Shown one piece after another: positions 11,501 through 20,671 of a stretch of 64,000 nt of DNA; position 1 is the first letter of the stretch, and each line of letters begins with the position of its first letter. Location: positions 10,044,001-10,108,000 of the forward strand of contig OZ059898.1 in NCBI GenBank assembly GCA_964057225.1. Direction: 5' to 3'. Below the pieces are notes generated by a model, which saw only the letters and a program-made list of their open reading frames with translations, ran no database searches and was not told the DNA's origin. The DNA is from Auanema rhodensis (Eukaryota > Nematoda > Chromadorea > Rhabditida > Rhabditidae). A program made the translations under genes and the position numbers.

Positions 11501-14500
11501 ATGACGGACTCGAAGAGTAAAAATCCTCCGCAGGATAAAACAAATCCACAGAGCGCAGCCCCCGGTAATGATACGCACGTCGAGCCAGTACTCGAGCGGA
11601 ATCAAAGAAAAAGAGGACCTCCAAATGTTTATGAGCCGGACACGAAGCGCCGACCTACTGCTGCAAAGAAACCACCCGCTATACCGGGTACCCCCGCGAA
11701 GAAAATAGGCACAACAGCTATTAAAACTTCTCGCCACGCTATTACTCTAAGTAAAATTAAAGCGTCTATTAGCAAACAAACTCCAAAACGCACTTCTAAT
11801 GTTATCAAAAGCTCTAGTAATGTTAGCACAAATACTTCCCCTTGTAAAGATTATTCTCAAATTTTATCTTCATACCCAAATACTGCTATTCTTTCTTCTC
11901 CTCTTCCTCGAAATTCTCCCTCTTCATCCGATCAATCATTACATGGGCAATCTTCTTCTCCTGTATCTTCTCCGTCGGAAGTAACCACCAATTTCAATTT
12001 GAATGTTGCAGAGAAGAGAAAAATCGCTCAGATGACTGACCGGATGGATGACCACCCAAACTCCAATGATCAAACCCAAAACAACTCTAATTTCCGCATG
12101 CTACCCACGAACACTGTTTCTATTCGCCACCATAAACCCACCTTGTATGATGGAGCAGTACCTTTTAACCTCTACATGAGGAGATTGGAAGGTTATTTTG
12201 ACGCGTTGCAAGTACCTATGGCGGAGCGTCTGTCGCACCTCTATCTATTGTTGGGGACGGACAAAGCAGCCGATGCTTTACGTTGCATAACTCCGGACGA
12301 AATACGTCAAGGATGGAATAACGTAAAGCGCATTTTGTCTCTCAAACTTCAACCTCAAGAGAAACGAGATGCCGCGTTCACCAGACTCACTCACATGAAG
12401 CAAGGAGAGAGTGAAACTGTCAACCATTTTGCACAACGCTGTCGAAATCTGGCTTATGAAGCAAGCGATATGAACACCGATGCTGATGAACGTATATTAC
12501 GTGTAGCTTTCCTCGGTGGATTACGGAAACAACTACGTACGCACGTCAATAATCGAAGCCCAACCACCTTTGAATCAGCCGTCACTATCGCTGAAACCGT
12601 TGAAGCAGATGAGGACCCCTCTTCCTTCATCAACAACTTAACCGATGGACTAGATGATTTGAATATCAATAACGAGCACATCAATCACATGAGAGCTCCA
12701 CAGCGTGATAAAATTCATAGAGGACCGGCACCACATCTATCATCCAGGCCACACGACAATTCCTCACATCCACAAAGACCTCAAGAACCATGGCACCAAA
12801 GACGAGGAGGATACCGTCATAACGATGAAAGAAGAACAGGAAGATACCACCAATACAACGACAGGAACAGGAACAACAGACCACGTTCAAGAGGACCAAT
12901 CAACTACCGTAGCCCACACAGAAATAATAGGTATAACGACCGTTATGATAACAGATACAACAACAACTATCATCGCGGAAACCAGTACGATCGAAGATAC
13001 CAGAACAGAGATCACCATGAATCATATGGACCTAATTCGCGCTACAGAAATCGCACAAGTAGCCCATCAGTACGATTCCATGTTAACCAAGTTAACAATG
13101 AAACACCCCGCACGAGCAACAAGAAACTTCCATTCACACCTCTCTTCCTTTCCATCATGGCACTGACAATACTTCCTTGTCACGCAGACAACACCTACCA
13201 TCTATGCACCGGAACACGAGGAGGCATCTTTCTCGAACCCCCTCGGCCAACTTTATGCTCAGAAAACATACACAAGGATGGAGTTCAAATTACTAACGTC
13301 GAATTATTTGCAGAAAACATGCATTACAAGGAATGGGAGGCTTGGAAATGCTCCAAAGAAATCTACAGAACATGTGCTCACGATAGACTGTTCATTAGAG
13401 AAAACAATATCACTCTACTTTACGTCGAAGCCGCAACTCTCAAGGAATGTAAGGAAGCTATACAAGAAAGAAGACATATGGATACGAATCTTGTACGTAC
13501 AGCCCCAGGACTATTTAAGGCACCTTTACCTTTAAACAATCAGTCTTATTCATTTTGGTCTACATCGTGCACCTCAACTCCAAGATTAACGTTAGAAAGA
13601 GGAATGATGACTTGTCTACATGACGATATCATCATATCAGACCTTTTTCTCAACACGGAAGGATGTGCAAAGAAAGCAGGAACTTGTACAACGCACAATG
13701 CCATAATCGTTTGGACACCACCTCACGACCATCACGAATGTGACTTCAGCTCCTTAGGAAACTTCTCAGCACTTGTCAACAACGACACTGTCCTAATCTC
13801 GGAGATACAGAGCGCATTTATCCTCCAAGACCAGAAACCGGATAACATAGCAACTCGATGTTTAGGAAAGGATATACATGCAACGAATAGTGGTACATAC
13901 ATTCATATACCACCTAAAGAGACTCCAAGACGACAGAAAAGGAAAGCGCCACAAGAATACCCTACACGCTTTTTCAATATCACCATATATCCATCGTTAC
14001 GTCTTACGGACAGCTCTACAGGAATTATTCCAATGTATCAGAAGTATCGCAACCGGAAAAGATTGGATAATTCTTACAGTCTTATAGACTATCTGAAAAC
14101 TTCCAGTATTCACGTAGGACTTACAAAATTCCTCAAGTTAGACGCAATCGCGATCAAGGAAACACTATTATGGTACAACTACAACGACACTAATATCGCC
14201 ATTCTACATGCGCTGGCAAAAGCAGAAATTCTCCTAGCAACAGAAATTGCTATCGCGCATCTCCTACCATCTGAGCTCACAGAAAAACTGAGTAAACAAA
14301 TCACGATTAAGGAGTTCGCCGATAAGTTGGAAAAACGCACAGGAGACTACTTAGAGCGAGCGAGAGACATTGCATTTGAAATCGCACAAACTCCCGCAGT
14401 ATTAGCAACAGGAGAAACGATTCCTTCATTAGAAGAATATTTATTTCAACTATACCCACCTAGGATGTCGAGAAGAACAACTCCTAGAATGGACACTTCG

Positions 14501-17308
14501 TTTTACACACAAATCGACGAAGTATTAAACTTTATTGACTATATAGCATCACATAATCGTCTGCTACATATATCAACAGAAGAACGCGAAAAAGAGAGCA
14601 GAAAGTGGAATAAATTGGAAGAGGAATCAACTAGTCCAAGGATTATTTTTCCTAATTACGCAATCATCTTTAAAGGACTAGCTCAGAACTTTGGACTGCC
14701 ACGTGGTACACCAACGACTAAAACTATTTCACAGGAAGAAAGCGAGAGATTTCAACGAACATATCTTGAATTAATCGACTCCCTCACGTATTCAACAACA
14801 ACGACTACGACTACCACGACTTCCGCAAGCACTACAAGCTCTACTACGCCCGCGACTACAACAACGACTTTTCGAACTACTCCCAAACCTTTCCACACTC
14901 CCAGAACATTATCACCAAGCTCTACAACTACTCCAAGAAGATATCACTACTATCAAGCTACGACAACGCCATTCTCATTACCAAAACAGCTTGTAACGCG
15001 AACAGAAATTCCGCAAATCTCTTCAACAGTGATAGAGCCAAGGACAACAACCAAACGAGCCGCCACAACACCTCAACAAGCAAGAGAAGTCCAATCTCAC
15101 ATAGGACAGCAAGCACACGCTAATTTTCTTCGTACAAGACATGATATCATCCAGAAATATGATGAACAATTACGTCAACTGGATACACAATCGCATCTAC
15201 AATATTCAACCTCGCAACTAGAAGAAGAAATTTTGAAGGCGTTTCAAAAAACGAAAAAGGACATCTGTAGGATGCAAAACAAACAACTCCTTACGTGGTG
15301 GGCCATTCTACAAATCAACCCAACTATTGGTATCCGCACAATGCTTAGACGTCAGGATATATCAGCTAAATTCGTTGCTGAACACCTTATCTACGTAATG
15401 CCTTGCACACCTATCCACGTAACAAAAATCTACTCGGATCACAAAAGAAACGGAACATGTTACATGGAAACACCAGTAGATACAGAACATCATGGAGAAC
15501 TGTTTTTAATACCTGGAACACGCGATATTTCACCAATGGGCAGACGAATCGACTGCATGATGGCTACAACGGATCCATATAAATTAGACGACCAATGGAT
15601 GAAGGAAAACACAACATTAAATGTGACGAACCTATCATTTGCGGACGAACTCACTTCGATCAAAATCGATCACATAAAATTCAACAACTCCAACATATAT
15701 GCCAACCTCACGGAATCTTCATTCCCGTTTGAACTCGCTATTTCATACGGATCCAGCCTAGCGTCTCTACAAGCCACCTTGCCAGGAAGATTGAAACCTA
15801 TATTTAACAACAAGAAAGGAATCAGTCTGAATCCACTCAACATTCTTGAAAATGCCATAACAATTCCTATCGTAGTGGGAGACATCGTCGGAAACACGGC
15901 AAACGAAGGAATTTCCAGCTTCTTCGCTTTTATTGGAGAAACTTTCAAGGCCTGGCTATTAAGAACACTTGCCACAATCGGCGCAATCATCGTGATAATA
16001 GGACTCATCACCGCGCTGATTTACGGAATCAAAATATACGCACGTGTCACAAGAATTCCCATCAATTATATCGAAGAAGATGATGAAGAAAGAAGAGAAC
16101 ATCCAGCCCAAGAGACCGAACTGCAGCCGTTAAGAAGAGCGACACAAGACAACTACCATGCTCCACTTTCACGCTATGATCCCGATGCACCATTAACAGA
16201 TAGCGATCTGCTAACCTATCTGCCCAGGTACGCTATTAAAGAATCAAAGATAAACTACATTGGGGGATCCCGATTACCATTCGTACCCATATCAATTTAC
16301 AACCAAGTTTTTACTGCACTATGGGATACAGGTGCATCAATTTCATATATGAAAGAGAGCACTTTCAATCAATTACCGGCAGCAAAAATGGTCGCTGAGA
16401 AAACTACAGCTGTTGTAGCAAACAAGTCTCGATTTTCCTTCCTAGGATATACAAGACTGCCAATAATAATTGGAAAGACCGAAATTGACCACAAAATATT
16501 GATATCTTCCGACAATCATTGCCCAGCACCAATATTGCTTGGAATAGATTTTATTGAAGCACTCAACAGAGAAGGAATCCTCACATCCTTACGCCCTCTG
16601 CAAAATTCATTGCTGATTGGAGATACCACGGTACCTCTAGCGCAAAACTACAATGCATGGACAGAAAAACACACAATTACACACGTTGTTAGTCTGGAAA
16701 CTAAACAATTTTACCCCGGAGAAACAAGATCTCTAACTTTGGAAGTAAATGATCCCGCCTCATTCGAACAAGCTTTTATTAGAAGCTCACAACGAGCAGG
16801 AAAAATGAGTTTTGCGCCTACAACTTTCACCCCAACAGGATATGGAGTCCAGATATTTGCTACAAATATCTCTTCGGATACAATCGAAGTCCAGACAAAC
16901 CAAGGCATTGGAACAGCTTATGCTATCCCCAAAAACACGGAGGAGCAAAAAGGACAATATGTACCACCAGAAGCAAGATGGGAAGATCAACTACCATTCT
17001 TCCCAGATGATTTCATAAAAGATCTAGATGTCTCAAATTCCATCTTCACTCAATTAGAAAGACAACAATTAAAGAAAATAGTACTTAGAAATAAGGAAGC
17101 TTTCTTGAACGAGGATCGAAATATCGGACTTTTCAAAGGACCAGTGGAACATAGCATCCCGATCATCGAAGGAAAAGTTCCATCTTTCAAGATCACGTAC
17201 AGAATACCTCTATCACAACAAGAAGAAGTAGAAAAACAAGTGGAGGAAATGTTAGAACAAGGAATAATTGAGCCATCTTTTTCTATGACTACCAGTCCCG
17301 TAATATAG
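11501..17308 (+). CDS. Element 1 polyprotein, part 1: Gag, Env-like glycoprotein, protease, start of RT
   Basis: 1,935 codons. Residues 1-200: Ser/Pro/Lys-rich, probably disordered. About 205-400: Ty3/gypsy-type capsid (retrotrans_gag pattern, with QGESETVNHFAQRC). About 404-535: Arg/Asn/Tyr-rich nucleocapsid without CCHC knuckles. 543-562: hydrophobic internal signal, likely cut after CHA. 563-1487: Cys-rich glycoprotein with many N-X-S/T sites, the basic site RRQKRK (810-815), a Thr-rich mucin-like stretch (about 1097-1170), and a block with C1256, WW1266-1267, INP1272-1274, C1302 and CY1320 that resembles class III gB/chuvirus-like fusogens. About 1488-1511: transmembrane helix. 1609-1613: aspartic protease DTGAS with LLGIDF at 1679. 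RT begins near 1915 and meets UAG at 17306-17308. ATG 11501 is chosen as the first ATG after a splice-acceptor-like site. Gag, protease and RT calls are firm; the fusogen class is inferred. Confidence 0.9.
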   Translation: MTDSKSKNPPQDKTNPQSAAPGNDTHVEPVLERNQRKRGPPNVYEPDTKRRPTAAKKPPAIPGTPAKKIGTTAIKTSRHAITLSKIKASISKQTPKRTSNVIKSSSNVSTNTSPCKDYSQILSSYPNTAILSSPLPRNSPSSSDQSLHGQSSSPVSSPSEVTTNFNLNVAEKRKIAQMTDRMDDHPNSNDQTQNNSNFRMLPTNTVSIRHHKPTLYDGAVPFNLYMRRLEGYFDALQVPMAERLSHLYLLLGTDKAADALRCITPDEIRQGWNNVKRILSLKLQPQEKRDAAFTRLTHMKQGESETVNHFAQRCRNLAYEASDMNTDADERILRVAFLGGLRKQLRTHVNNRSPTTFESAVTIAETVEADEDPSSFINNLTDGLDDLNINNEHINHMRAPQRDKIHRGPAPHLSSRPHDNSSHPQRPQEPWHQRRGGYRHNDERRTGRYHQYNDRNRNNRPRSRGPINYRSPHRNNRYNDRYDNRYNNNYHRGNQYDRRYQNRDHHESYGPNSRYRNRTSSPSVRFHVNQVNNETPRTSNKKLPFTPLFLSIMALTILPCHADNTYHLCTGTRGGIFLEPPRPTLCSENIHKDGVQITNVELFAENMHYKEWEAWKCSKEIYRTCAHDRLFIRENNITLLYVEAATLKECKEAIQERRHMDTNLVRTAPGLFKAPLPLNNQSYSFWSTSCTSTPRLTLERGMMTCLHDDIIISDLFLNTEGCAKKAGTCTTHNAIIVWTPPHDHHECDFSSLGNFSALVNNDTVLISEIQSAFILQDQKPDNIATRCLGKDIHATNSGTYIHIPPKETPRRQKRKAPQEYPTRFFNITIYPSLRLTDSSTGIIPMYQKYRNRKRLDNSYSLIDYLKTSSIHVGLTKFLKLDAIAIKETLLWYNYNDTNIAILHALAKAEILLATEIAIAHLLPSELTEKLSKQITIKEFADKLEKRTGDYLERARDIAFEIAQTPAVLATGETIPSLEEYLFQLYPPRMSRRTTPRMDTSFYTQIDEVLNFIDYIASHNRLLHISTEEREKESRKWNKLEEESTSPRIIFPNYAIIFKGLAQNFGLPRGTPTTKTISQEESERFQRTYLELIDSLTYSTTTTTTTTTSASTTSSTTPATTTTTFRTTPKPFHTPRTLSPSSTTTPRRYHYYQATTTPFSLPKQLVTRTEIPQISSTVIEPRTTTKRAATTPQQAREVQSHIGQQAHANFLRTRHDIIQKYDEQLRQLDTQSHLQYSTSQLEEEILKAFQKTKKDICRMQNKQLLTWWAILQINPTIGIRTMLRRQDISAKFVAEHLIYVMPCTPIHVTKIYSDHKRNGTCYMETPVDTEHHGELFLIPGTRDISPMGRRIDCMMATTDPYKLDDQWMKENTTLNVTNLSFADELTSIKIDHIKFNNSNIYANLTESSFPFELAISYGSSLASLQATLPGRLKPIFNNKKGISLNPLNILENAITIPIVVGDIVGNTANEGISSFFAFIGETFKAWLLRTLATIGAIIVIIGLITALIYGIKIYARVTRIPINYIEEDDEERREHPAQETELQPLRRATQDNYHAPLSRYDPDAPLTDSDLLTYLPRYAIKESKINYIGGSRLPFVPISIYNQVFTALWDTGASISYMKESTFNQLPAAKMVAEKTTAVVANKSRFSFLGYTRLPIIIGKTEIDHKILISSDNHCPAPILLGIDFIEALNREGILTSLRPLQNSLLIGDTTVPLAQNYNAWTEKHTITHVVSLETKQFYPGETRSLTLEVNDPASFEQAFIRSSQRAGKMSFAPTTFTPTGYGVQIFATNISSDTIEVQTNQGIGTAYAIPKNTEEQKGQYVPPEARWEDQLPFFPDDFIKDLDVSNSIFTQLERQQLKKIVLRNKEAFLNEDRNIGLFKGPVEHSIPIIEGKVPSFKITYRIPLSQQEEVEKQVEEMLEQGIIEPSFSMTTSPVI
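17306..17308 (+). other. In-frame UAG inside the RT domain
   Basis: A single TAG lies between two parts of one reading frame; the same frame continues for 999 codons to 20308. The aligned position in element 2 is a sense codon. The following bases (GTC AAG) do not match the known retroviral UAG-CAR-YYA readthrough context, so a nonsense mutation is more likely than programmed readthrough. Confidence 0.85.
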
Positions 17309-20308
17309 GTCAAGAAAAAGGATAAAACATATAGATTTGTGACTGATTTTCGAGCACTTAACGCAATAACGCAAAAACAAATCTACGTTATATCTAACAT
17401 TCAAGATATCTTGGACCTAGCAGCCGGAGCACGTATCTTCAGTAACTTTGATCTAGTATCTGGATTCTTTCAAATCCCTCTTAGATCAGAAGATAGACAC
17501 CTCACCGCATTCACTACTACGAGCGGAACTTATCAATACTGCAGAATGCCGATGGGACTCTGCGGAGCTCCACACACATTCCAAAATGCAGTACGATATT
17601 TACAACAACACGTACGATGCAAGCTCTTCGTCTATCTCGACGATCTACTTCTCATATCGGAATCAACGACAAAACATTTACAAGATATCGACGAAGTACT
17701 GAACGCATCAGCAGAGCTAGGATTAAAAATCAAGCGTAAGAAATGTACCTTTGGACAACAAGAAGTCAAATTCCTAGGATTCATTGTTGGACACGAAGGA
17801 ATAAAACCAGACCCTCAGAAAGTAAAAGCAATCCAAGATTATCCAAGACCAAAATCAATCACAGGAGTTCGAGCATTCATGGGAGTTGTAAACTACTTCC
17901 GGAGATTCATTAGGAATGCCGCAGGCATTGCATCACCGCTTTATGACCTCACAAAAAAGGATAAAACCTTCACATGGGGAGACAAAGAAGAAAAATCTTT
18001 TCAACACCTAAAGAAAGCACTTTGCGAAGCACCAGTCCTCCAAGCGCCTAGAGCAAAACGGCCATATGTAGTCGAAAGCGACGGAAGCATTATTGCAGTA
18101 GGAGCAGTTTTATTGCAATCCGCGGACGACCGAGAACCACTACACCCAATAGCTTTCGCTAGCCGTAAACTGAACAGAGCAGAAAGGAACTATCCTCCCA
18201 TTGAGATTGAAGCCTTAGCTCTAACTTTTGCGGTTCACCAATTTCGTACCTACATCCTAGGGGCACCGATCAAAATTATTACCGATCATAGACCCTTAAC
18301 CAGTCTTATGACGAGGAAAGATCTTATTGGAAGATTAGCCAAATTTCAAATAGTACTCCAAGAGTATGACATTGAAATTATCTATCGCCCAGGACGCCTT
18401 AATAGCGTTTGCGACGCTTTATCAAGGTACTTTGAGGACGAAATTAACGAAGCAAAAGAAAGGAAAAAGAAGCCGACAATAAAGACAACATCTCATCAAG
18501 TTTCGACAATCTCAACTGTAACGGACCTAAGGACCATTCAAAACGACACAGAATGGATCAAAGAAACTAAAGAGAAGCTGTCAAATAACAACGCTGGGAC
18601 ACAACTAACGGATAGATACATCGTTTTGAATGATGTTCTATACGCTAAACCCAAATCAGCTCTACAAACTCCACGAGCTATTCTGCCAAGTGACTCATCA
18701 ATTACCACACCAATTATCGAGAAATTCCACAAAGACCCCATTCTCGGAGCACATCTTGGAATCAATAAGACTCAAGACTCCATTTTGCGACGGTACACTT
18801 GGACAGGAATACAGGATGATATCACAAGATATGTGAACAGATGTCTCGACTGTGCAAAGAGGAAAAATAACCCACATGAAGCCACAGTCGAACCAATGAG
18901 AAACTTCCCAACAGTGACACATCCATGGGAACGAGTTCACATGGACATACTAGGACCATTACCTAGAACTGCAAAGGATAATAGATACATTTTATCTATA
19001 CAGGACGCATTTTCCAAATGGATTATAGCGATACCATTAATTCGTCAGACATCAGAAGAAATAGTATCAGCTATTATGACACACTTATTCTATGTCTTCG
19101 GACCCCCAAAGAAAATCATCACAGACAATGGATCAAACTTTGTCTCACACGAATTCAAAAGCATGTGCGATAACCTTGGATCGGAACATCACACTACTAT
19201 GCCATACTACAAGAACGCAAATGGTCAAGTAGAACGACTACATAGAACGCTGGAAGAAGCATTAACTTCTTACGTTAATGCCGATCAAGATAATTGGGAC
19301 ATTATTTTACCCAAAATTGTCTTTACGATCAACCGACTACCAAACGCCACAACTCGCACACCACCCTACGATTGTCTATTTGGACAAACAGCTCGTCTAC
19401 CAATGGATAAGGACCTAGAAACACCAGAAGCCACAATCAAGAACGCCCCAGATTTACATAAGAAGATTCAGAATAGAATTGAATTAAGTAATGAAAGGAT
19501 GAAAAAGAAATATGACGAGAAACACAGAACCGAAGAAAGAGAGATCTACGTAGAAGATAGGGCATTGGTCAAACGAGCAAAACCAACGAACAAATTGCAA
19601 AAGACGAGCGATGGACCATATATCATCAAGAAGATAATTGGAAATAATGTTACGTTAGCAGATAGGGAAGGAAAAACGATGAAGGCTCACAAAAATAACA
19701 TCAGATTTTTCCCTCCGGATGACAACCCAACGGAAGAAATTACACTGATGACCAGAACTCATTTATCTGATTCGGACAGTGAAGAAGAAACGTTCTATCA
19801 AAACGAACAACCATTTACACGAAACAGCCCGTCGACAACAAATATCAACGAAAATACTTTGGAAACAGACATAGAACTTGCGGAAAGTTCACAAATCAGT
19901 CCAAATCAGGACGCACCAATACCAGGAATCACAGAAGAAACGTCAACAACAGAGTCTAGAGAACAAAACCAGACGATCAAGGCTTTTCAAAAACTATCAG
20001 AGGAAATAGAAGAAAACGCAAGAAAAGAATTATATGAGGAACGGAAGAAGGAGCCACCCACAATTAAGAAATGGAGTTCAGCACTTAAATTGGCATTGGG
20101 ATTAGAAGATAATTCCCCTACAACGCCAGCAAAACCTTATCATGTGCCGATAAGGTATCACAGCACCATACCAGTAACAGAGCCGAAGAAGAGAGTTTCG
20201 AAGAGTCAGATCCCGGACCCAAACTTCGTGGCACCAACAGTACCAGTCATCCATAAAAAAAGACCATCAACAGTTATTGGGACTACAAGTAAGAAGCTAG
20301 AACAATAG
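17309..20308 (+). CDS. pol: Element 1 polyprotein, part 2: RT, RNase H, integrase
   Basis: Same frame as the upstream part, 999 codons after the UAG. RT: FRALN and GLCGAPHTFQ blocks and the catalytic YLDD at 17633-17644. RNase H: VESDGS near 18070 and TDHRPL near 18285. Integrase: HHCC zinc domain near 18750-18865 (HLGINKTQ ... CLDCAKRK), catalytic Asp in HMD (18944), Asp in TDNGSNF (19124) and Glu in GQVERLH (19232), giving DD35E spacing. A GPY-like C-terminal domain follows near 19610, then a Ser/Glu-rich tail. The order RT-RNase H-integrase places it in Ty3/gypsy (Metaviridae). No ATG suits a separate start, so expression depends on passing the UAG, or the copy is dead. Confidence 0.92.
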   Translation, partial: VKKKDKTYRFVTDFRALNAITQKQIYVISNIQDILDLAAGARIFSNFDLVSGFFQIPLRSEDRHLTAFTTTSGTYQYCRMPMGLCGAPHTFQNAVRYLQQHVRCKLFVYLDDLLLISESTTKHLQDIDEVLNASAELGLKIKRKKCTFGQQEVKFLGFIVGHEGIKPDPQKVKAIQDYPRPKSITGVRAFMGVVNYFRRFIRNAAGIASPLYDLTKKDKTFTWGDKEEKSFQHLKKALCEAPVLQAPRAKRPYVVESDGSIIAVGAVLLQSADDREPLHPIAFASRKLNRAERNYPPIEIEALALTFAVHQFRTYILGAPIKIITDHRPLTSLMTRKDLIGRLAKFQIVLQEYDIEIIYRPGRLNSVCDALSRYFEDEINEAKERKKKPTIKTTSHQVSTISTVTDLRTIQNDTEWIKETKEKLSNNNAGTQLTDRYIVLNDVLYAKPKSALQTPRAILPSDSSITTPIIEKFHKDPILGAHLGINKTQDSILRRYTWTGIQDDITRYVNRCLDCAKRKNNPHEATVEPMRNFPTVTHPWERVHMDILGPLPRTAKDNRYILSIQDAFSKWIIAIPLIRQTSEEIVSAIMTHLFYVFGPPKKIITDNGSNFVSHEFKSMCDNLGSEHHTTMPYYKNANGQVERLHRTLEEALTSYVNADQDNWDIILPKIVFTINRLPNATTRTPPYDCLFGQTARLPMDKDLETPEATIKNAPDLHKKIQNRIELSNERMKKKYDEKHRTEEREIYVEDRALVKRAKPTNKLQKTSDGPYIIKKIIGNNVTLADREGKTMKAHKNNIRFFPPDDNPTEEITLMTRTHLSDSDSEEETFYQNEQPFTRNSPSTTNINENTLETDIELAESSQISPNQDAPIPGITEETSTTESREQNQTIKAFQKLSEEIEENARKELYEERKKEPPTIKKWSSALKLALGLEDNSPTTPAKPYHVPIRYHSTIPVTEPKKRVSKSQIPDPNFVAPTVPVIHKKRPSTVIGTTSKKLEQ

Positions 20309-20671
20309 TAAAAATCCATAATTTCTACATAAAAATCACAAAAAGTATAATACCATTTTCATAATTTTCATCTAAACTTGAAACCTATATATAATTTTTT
20401 TTTCTCATTTAAGTAATACATAAAATTCTACACAAATTATTGTACATTTTTATTTTTCACTCTCATAAAAATATTGTATTAATAACCAAAAATTTCAAAA
20501 TAAAATTATACATCATACTTGGAATCTTTCAAAAATCACTGCAAAGTTTTAATCAACAATCTTCATCACTTTTTCACCTAACTGGTCAAAAAGGAGGCGA
20601 CAAAAAGGAAGGAACAGACCGACCTAGTTTTAAAAAGGATAAAAGGACAGAAAACAGTAACAAAGATAACA
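20309..20671 (+). other. AT-rich spacer with purine-rich end, no gene seen
   Basis: Region between pol and the accessory ORF. The first 250 bp are AT-rich and uninformative. From about 20586 it becomes purine-rich (AAAAAGGAGGCGACAAAAAGG), which could be an internal polypurine tract or simply the 5' UTR of the next ORF. An 83-residue frame here shows no coding character. Confidence 0.5.

Noticed and set aside
12705..13166. 153-codon Thr-rich plus-strand frame inside gag
   Set aside because: Out-of-frame reading of the nucleocapsid and signal region; its composition mirrors the repetitive coding sequence in frame.
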